Source of the DNA: a virus
Length of the DNA: 44,113 nt
Direction: 5' to 3' (one strand)
Virus record (IMG/VR): IMGVR_UViG_3300030333_003999
Location: 1-44,113 of that record
Below are positions 39,937 through 44,113 of the stretch, in pieces (position 1 is the stretch's first letter; each line of letters begins with the position of its first letter). Position numbers and translations under genes: made by a program. Under the pieces are notes generated by a model, which was not told where the DNA came from, did not search any database, and was given only the letters and a program-made list of their open reading frames with translations.

Positions 39937-40749
39937 TTACCTCACGTTCCCTAATAAGTTGTTTAACCCAAAAGGTAAATTTAATTTATAGTCTTCTGTA
40001 TCCTTAAAGTGCTCTCCGCTATATTTCCAATTCTGGTCAGCCTGCCAACTAGGGTCTCTCCCAATCAATCGCCATATTTGATTGTCATTGCTTCTAACAC
40101 TTCCTTCGAAATAATCTTCAACGCTAGGGTATAACTTTTTAAAATTAGGATAGCTTGTACTACTTAAATTATATACTTCACTAAGCTTTGACATATCATC
40201 ATCCGAAAGATTCCATTTATCTACAAAGCTTTTAGAAAATTCGCTATCACCATATTTAGCAGTTGCATTAACAGGATTTACAGTTTGATTTACATTGTTA
40301 CTAGGATTATTACCTGGTTCACCGCTTTCATTACTATTATTTTGAGATACAGGTTTCATGAAGATACGACCTAAAGGGCTTTTTGCAAATTGAACTCTTT
40401 TCTGCCTTTTCATATCATCGATTAACGATTGGTTCTCTGCCGCCCAACTATCTCTTGACTGTACAGGAGCCAGATATTGCCCAAAATATTTATCCTTATC
40501 TTGCTGACTCATATCGTCTTCAGGCTTATCACTATCTCTATCTCTTTCGTAAAGAGCTTTTAACCTTTCTTTTTCTCTGCCATAATCATCAACATATTTA
40601 TTATAAGCTTTGGCTTCAGCGCTATGGAATTTTTGCCAATTTGCTAGCATATTCCCAGCATGAGTACCAAATTCAGCCCATGACTCTTGCTGCTTTTCGT
40701 GGTCGTTAAATTGACCGTAATCTGGATACATATTAAATCTTAAAGCCAT
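39937..40749 (-). CDS. Virion-cluster protein, charged helical
   Basis: A 270-residue protein. The N-terminal 100 residues form charged helices (EKQQESWAEFGTHAGNMLAN, YGREKERLKALYERDRDSDK); an Asn-rich linker follows (NNSNESGEPGNNPSNNVNQT). A compact C-terminal part reads WNLSDDDMSKLSEVYNLSS and later RLIGRDPSWQADQNWKYSGE. The start overlaps the upstream gene's stop by one base. Likely an internal virion protein from its operon; the family is unrecognised. Confidence 0.5.
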   Translation of the reverse strand: MALRFNMYPDYGQFNDHEKQQESWAEFGTHAGNMLANWQKFHSAEAKAYNKYVDDYGREKERLKALYERDRDSDKPEDDMSQQDKDKYFGQYLAPVQSRDSWAAENQSLIDDMKRQKRVQFAKSPLGRIFMKPVSQNNSNESGEPGNNPSNNVNQTVNPVNATAKYGDSEFSKSFVDKWNLSDDDMSKLSEVYNLSSTSYPNFKKLYPSVEDYFEGSVRSNDNQIWRLIGRDPSWQADQNWKYSGEHFKDTEDYKLNLPFGLNNLLGNVR

Positions 40750-41438
40750 TATACTAAATTACCTCCTCCTCCAGCACCGCCGCCGCCTGAAAATAAATTC
40801 CCAAGGTCAACGCCACCTTCTAATGCAGATGTTCCAAAACTACCTAATCCTTCACCCATATTATTCCAAAAAGCGCCCTGAGCTTTATTTCTTGCTATTT
40901 CCTGAGCTCTTTGAGCTTCTCTTTGCGCGATTGCAGTTTGTGCTATATTTTCCTGTATACCAAATTGCATCTTACCAACATTACCTAGTAAAGATTGAGC
41001 GTTTCCTAGTACTCCAACGCCTTGCATAAAATTTTGATTTACTTGCCGTCCAAAAGCATCCATGGCAGCTCTGCCTCCTTGAGCCATACTCATTCTATTT
41101 TGTGCTCCTGTTATAGCGCTGTTTTGACCTAAAGCTGCAGCTTGTCTTCTATTTAAGAGGGCAGACAAAGCTTGTTGGCTTGCGTTCTGCTCCATGAACT
41201 GATTTTTCATAGCCTGATTTCTTTGGCTACCTGGGTCCATCATCTGCTGACCAATACCCATCATTTGATTGGCACCTGCTTGCATTTGATTTATAGTTCC
41301 TTGAACAGGAGACATATATTCCTGTATCTCACCTGGACTTATAGGTTTAGTTTTAGCTGGTTGGTTTTTCTTCCAATCGCCATAACCTTTCATAACTGCG
41401 CTACCGCCAGCTATAACAGCCATCGTCACTGGGTCCAT
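40749..41438 (-). CDS. Internal virion protein, T7 gp14-like in character
   Basis: A 229-residue protein. It starts MDPVTMAVIAGGSAVMKGYG, an N-terminal hydrophobic segment, followed by a long Gln/Met/Ala-rich helix (residues 50-190, e.g. INQMQAGANQMMGIGQQMMD) and a Gly-rich tail (FSGGGGAGGGGNLV). An N-terminal membrane helix plus an Ala/Gln-rich amphipathic body is the style of T7 gp14-type ejection proteins that form the outer-membrane pore. First gene of this sub-operon; a promoter candidate lies directly upstream. Confidence 0.6.
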   Translation of the reverse strand: MDPVTMAVIAGGSAVMKGYGDWKKNQPAKTKPISPGEIQEYMSPVQGTINQMQAGANQMMGIGQQMMDPGSQRNQAMKNQFMEQNASQQALSALLNRRQAAALGQNSAITGAQNRMSMAQGGRAAMDAFGRQVNQNFMQGVGVLGNAQSLLGNVGKMQFGIQENIAQTAIAQREAQRAQEIARNKAQGAFWNNMGEGLGSFGTSALEGGVDLGNLFSGGGGAGGGGNLV

Positions 41439-41503
41439 TAATACCTCTCTTTAAGTATAGTATACATCATTATAATATAATCATTTTTTTTATAAAAAAC
41501 CAA
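41439..41503 (-). promoter_or_regulatory. AT-rich intergenic region, candidate minus-strand promoter
   Basis: Between the right-end fibre gene and the ejection operon lie 65 very AT-rich bases. On the minus strand they include TATATTATAATGATG and then TATACTATACTTAAAGAGAGG just before the start at 41438. ACTATACTTAAAGA resembles the word ACTATACTAAGAAAT in the divergent control region. No clear -35 box is seen. A promoter is likely here on position grounds, but the motif is weak. Confidence 0.35.
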
Positions 41504-44113
41504 CTAATTAGTAGTTCCCGTTAAAGAAAATTGAATATTAAAATTCGGAAGAGCTGTGCTTCCAGCAGAAACTGTCCCTGTCATTATTTTTAAAGCTGGT
41601 ACAATAATATCCCCAGCTCTAAAATCATTATAAACAAATGGCGTATTTGCGCTTGTAATATTTCCAGATTTATGGTTAAATTCTTGAGGCCACATGCCAT
41701 TGAGTCCATAAGCAAATCCTACTGGGTCGCACGCATAAAATCTCCAATTTTCATCAGTCCAATAAGAATTTTGGCCATAACCTCTCCCAGAATCGGGCCA
41801 CTCCGGAGTAAAATGAAGTATTATTATCTCAACTCCTATAAGATTAGGAAATGTCCATGCGCCAGTATTAGCACCGCCAGAAAATACTTGTATACTTGCT
41901 GTAAGATATTCAAAATCTTGTATTATAGGAATACTGTGAAAACCATTAAGCTGCTGAATAGCTGTAGCTTCGCCTACATTGTCTATCCGCAACTCCATGT
42001 ATTCATCTCCAGCATTCCACTCCCATTCAGTAGTCGGGCTGCCATTAACATCCATCGAATTTAACTTACCATGCCTTGCGTCTATTAATTGTTGGTCGAA
42101 TGCATAGAAAGCAGTTGTATGGGAGTCCATATCTGTCAATCCACCAGATGCACTGTAACCTCGAGGCGGTATTAAACTTATAACATTAGCCCCTACTCCC
42201 CCTCCACTAGCAGTTGCCCAAGTTCCATCATCTTTTAAAAATTTACCTACAGGTGAAGTTTCAACTCCAGGAACAAGCCCTGGCTCTGTTTCACCTGCAA
42301 ATGCTTTAGATATATTAGAAGTGCCATTATTGCTAATATATTTTAAATTATCATCAGCATCCGCATATACTATACCACCTGCATCATCTCCTGGAGCTGA
42401 TGGAGCAGAACTATTATTTGATTTTAAATGTAAATATTTATTAGTACCATCTATTGTTATATTTCCACTTGTAATACTGCCGAATTGCACATTACTTGTT
42501 GTCTCTAAACTTTGATTTAAAGATACAGTCCCGTCTGATATTAAAGTACCTGCTTGAATATAAATAGAACCGCCAGGATTAATTGTTATATCTCCACCTA
42601 GATTCAATTCTCTATCAGCGCCACTTAAAGCAATCTCTAGTTTTGTAACTCCAGAAACTCCAGTATCTATCTCAATTTGCGCTCTATTGGGTGAACCAGC
42701 TGGCTTTATAAATAATTGGCTAAATTGTCCAACTCCCGGGGTAAATACACCAATATCTACTTCATTAATATTACCTGCATTCATATTTCCTTCGAAAGTT
42801 CCAAAAGTATTATGAATATCTGTAGAAGTAATCCCAGCTGATGCTGTTACTGGTTGATTTAAAGTTATTGCATTGTATTTCAATGAGCAAATATTAGTTG
42901 AAATAGAGGTATCTGTTCCTGACGCAAACTCAAACCCGTCTCCTGCTGATATTTGCTGTAAATTGTGAGTATACCCCTGCGTTATAGCTCGATAAGCAAT
43001 TCTCGAATAACCACTATAGGCATCAGGAGCTGTTAGTTCAAAGTAAGTAATACCAGTCGTATAATATCTTTTTAACTTAAATAAATCAGTATAAGTATCT
43101 CCTGCCGCATCTCCCCCGTTATCAGCCGTCTTAGCGTCAATCTGAAATGTATTATATCCCGTAAAATCCTCACTACCTACCCTCCAAGTGTCCGTTACAT
43201 CTGTTCCTTGGTCACTTGAAAAATACATAAATGCGGGGTCCTCGTCATTAGCTCCATAAATTTCTAATTTCCCAAATTGATATAAAGTATTTGAATCAAA
43301 TATAGTTGGGTCAATAGTATCTACAAAAGCTAAAGCACCTAATGCAGTTGCTCCAGTACCACCATCAGCTTGCGCTAAAGGAGTCGTTAATTTTAATGCT
43401 CCATCACTATTAACAAATACTGGAGTTGTTGTAGCACTATCTGCAGTTCTTTTAACTTCAAGTAAATTTGCAGTAGTATCATTTATAGGGTCTATTGTAA
43501 ATGGGACATCGCCTACAACGCTATTTTCTACTCTAAATAAATTGGTAGATGAACCAACAAACCTACCCTTAACTTGCACTATACCATCAGACCCTGGGTC
43601 TAATACAATCAATCCATCTTGGTCTGCCCCTTCATTATGGCAAGCAATCTCTAATTTAGGTAATCCAGTCGTATGTGTAAAATTAAATTTGGCAGATACC
43701 TGGTCTGTCCCTATAATATCTCCAGAATGCGTTAATTTTATATGACTAGTACGACCATTTGGGTCAGTATCTAAAGCGCCTTTTATATGTAAATACGAAT
43801 CATAATTATCAAATCCTGCGCCTATACCAACTTTTCCATCATCTGTAATCCTAAAAACATCAGCTCCAGCATCGTAATTAGAAATAGCTCCCTCTGAAAC
43901 ACTAGCATTTGATGCATAAAAATTTAAACCACCTACTCTAGCATTTCCTGTACCATCATCTGGAGTACTAGCTCTAAACCTTAAACCTCTATATCCTTGA
44001 GAAGTATTGGAATGTGCAATATGAGCTACACCATTTGCGTTAGCCTTCATATTATGGCCAATTAATCCATCCCAACTAGCTTCTCCAACACTATCCGAAT
44101 CTGTCATTCCAAT
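41504..44113 (-). CDS. Large tail fibre/spike protein, partial (5' end beyond right edge)
   Basis: At least 867 residues, open to the window edge. The first ATG inside the window (44107) is preceded by two in-frame codons and no ribosome-binding site, so the true start is probably outside. The body is beta-helix or fibre-like repeats with Asn, Gly, Thr and Ser (HIKGALDTDPNGRTSHIKLT, FGSITSGNITIDGTNKYLHL). Residues from about 660 onward form a non-repetitive domain rich in Trp and aromatic residues (TTEWEWNAGDEYMELRI, HFTPEWPDSGRGYGQNSYWT), probably the receptor-binding tip. It resembles in style the 423-residue fibre at 848-2119. Confidence 0.65.
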   Translation of the reverse strand: MGMTDSDSVGEASWDGLIGHNMKANANGVAHIAHSNTSQGYRGLRFRASTPDDGTGNARVGGLNFYASNASVSEGAISNYDAGADVFRITDDGKVGIGAGFDNYDSYLHIKGALDTDPNGRTSHIKLTHSGDIIGTDQVSAKFNFTHTTGLPKLEIACHNEGADQDGLIVLDPGSDGIVQVKGRFVGSSTNLFRVENSVVGDVPFTIDPINDTTANLLEVKRTADSATTTPVFVNSDGALKLTTPLAQADGGTGATALGALAFVDTIDPTIFDSNTLYQFGKLEIYGANDEDPAFMYFSSDQGTDVTDTWRVGSEDFTGYNTFQIDAKTADNGGDAAGDTYTDLFKLKRYYTTGITYFELTAPDAYSGYSRIAYRAITQGYTHNLQQISAGDGFEFASGTDTSISTNICSLKYNAITLNQPVTASAGITSTDIHNTFGTFEGNMNAGNINEVDIGVFTPGVGQFSQLFIKPAGSPNRAQIEIDTGVSGVTKLEIALSGADRELNLGGDITINPGGSIYIQAGTLISDGTVSLNQSLETTSNVQFGSITSGNITIDGTNKYLHLKSNNSSAPSAPGDDAGGIVYADADDNLKYISNNGTSNISKAFAGETEPGLVPGVETSPVGKFLKDDGTWATASGGGVGANVISLIPPRGYSASGGLTDMDSHTTAFYAFDQQLIDARHGKLNSMDVNGSPTTEWEWNAGDEYMELRIDNVGEATAIQQLNGFHSIPIIQDFEYLTASIQVFSGGANTGAWTFPNLIGVEIIILHFTPEWPDSGRGYGQNSYWTDENWRFYACDPVGFAYGLNGMWPQEFNHKSGNITSANTPFVYNDFRAGDIIVPALKIMTGTVSAGSTALPNFNIQFSLTGTTN

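Noticed and set aside
1-44113. Window as a complete circular genome
   Set aside because: Joining the ends would terminate the phosphoesterase after about 56 residues and leave the fibre without a credible N terminus, so sequence is missing at both ends.

Overview
The window looks like a slice of an AT-rich double-stranded DNA bacteriophage genome with podovirus-type morphogenesis. It carries a terminase, a P22-like portal, a scaffold-like protein, an HK97-type capsid candidate, adaptor-like connector proteins, internal virion proteins and fibre-like proteins, and no recognisable tape-measure or tail-tube gene. A T4-type GH24 muramidase and strong Shine-Dalgarno sites point to a bacterial host; the host genus cannot be read from the sequence. 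I see no tRNA, rRNA, CRISPR, integrase or IS element. Both ends cut through genes (a metallophosphoesterase at the left, a fibre at the right), so the window is not a complete genome.

Layout. Bases 1-14294 are all on the minus strand and read, in transcription order: small basic ORFs, a lysozyme, the terminase pair, portal, scaffold, capsid, decoration-like proteins, connectors, a fibre, a small membrane protein, a zinc ribbon and a phosphoesterase. Bases 14295-14867 are a non-coding, palindrome-rich divergent control region. Bases 14868-27599 are on the plus strand. They start with small early-type genes, then a four-gene ubiquitin-like module, then recombination and replication genes (Sak4-like ATPase, partner protein, primase-helicase, HNH and two PD-(D/E)XK-type nucleases, many tiny ORFs). 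Bases 27635-44113 are minus strand again and encode virion proteins, dominated by one 3095-residue protein.

Two systems stand out. (1) Genes at 17115-20780 encode what reads as a complete phage ubiquitin-like conjugation and deconjugation set: a beta-grasp Ubl with an internal KTGG and an 11-residue tail, a 545-residue protein with an E2-like His-Pro...Gly-x-Leu-Cys-Leu active-site pattern, a JAMM isopeptidase with all catalytic residues, and a ThiF/E1-like adenylyltransferase. (2) The 3095-residue virion-type protein contains a DLDGD motif in an RNA-polymerase beta-prime-like context and, about 500 residues upstream, a beta-like segment with two lysines. This suggests a single-chain double-psi beta-barrel RNA polymerase that could be injected with the DNA, as in crAss-like phages. 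No other RNA polymerase is visible in the window.

The plus-strand early region is also studded with intergenic RNA-like elements, most closed by perfect or near-perfect 8-14 bp stems (two with ABA'B' pseudoknot patterns). An 11-base inverted repeat brackets the ubiquitin-like module. A 33-residue peptide that is 61% Arg/Lys sits inside the capsid gene cluster.
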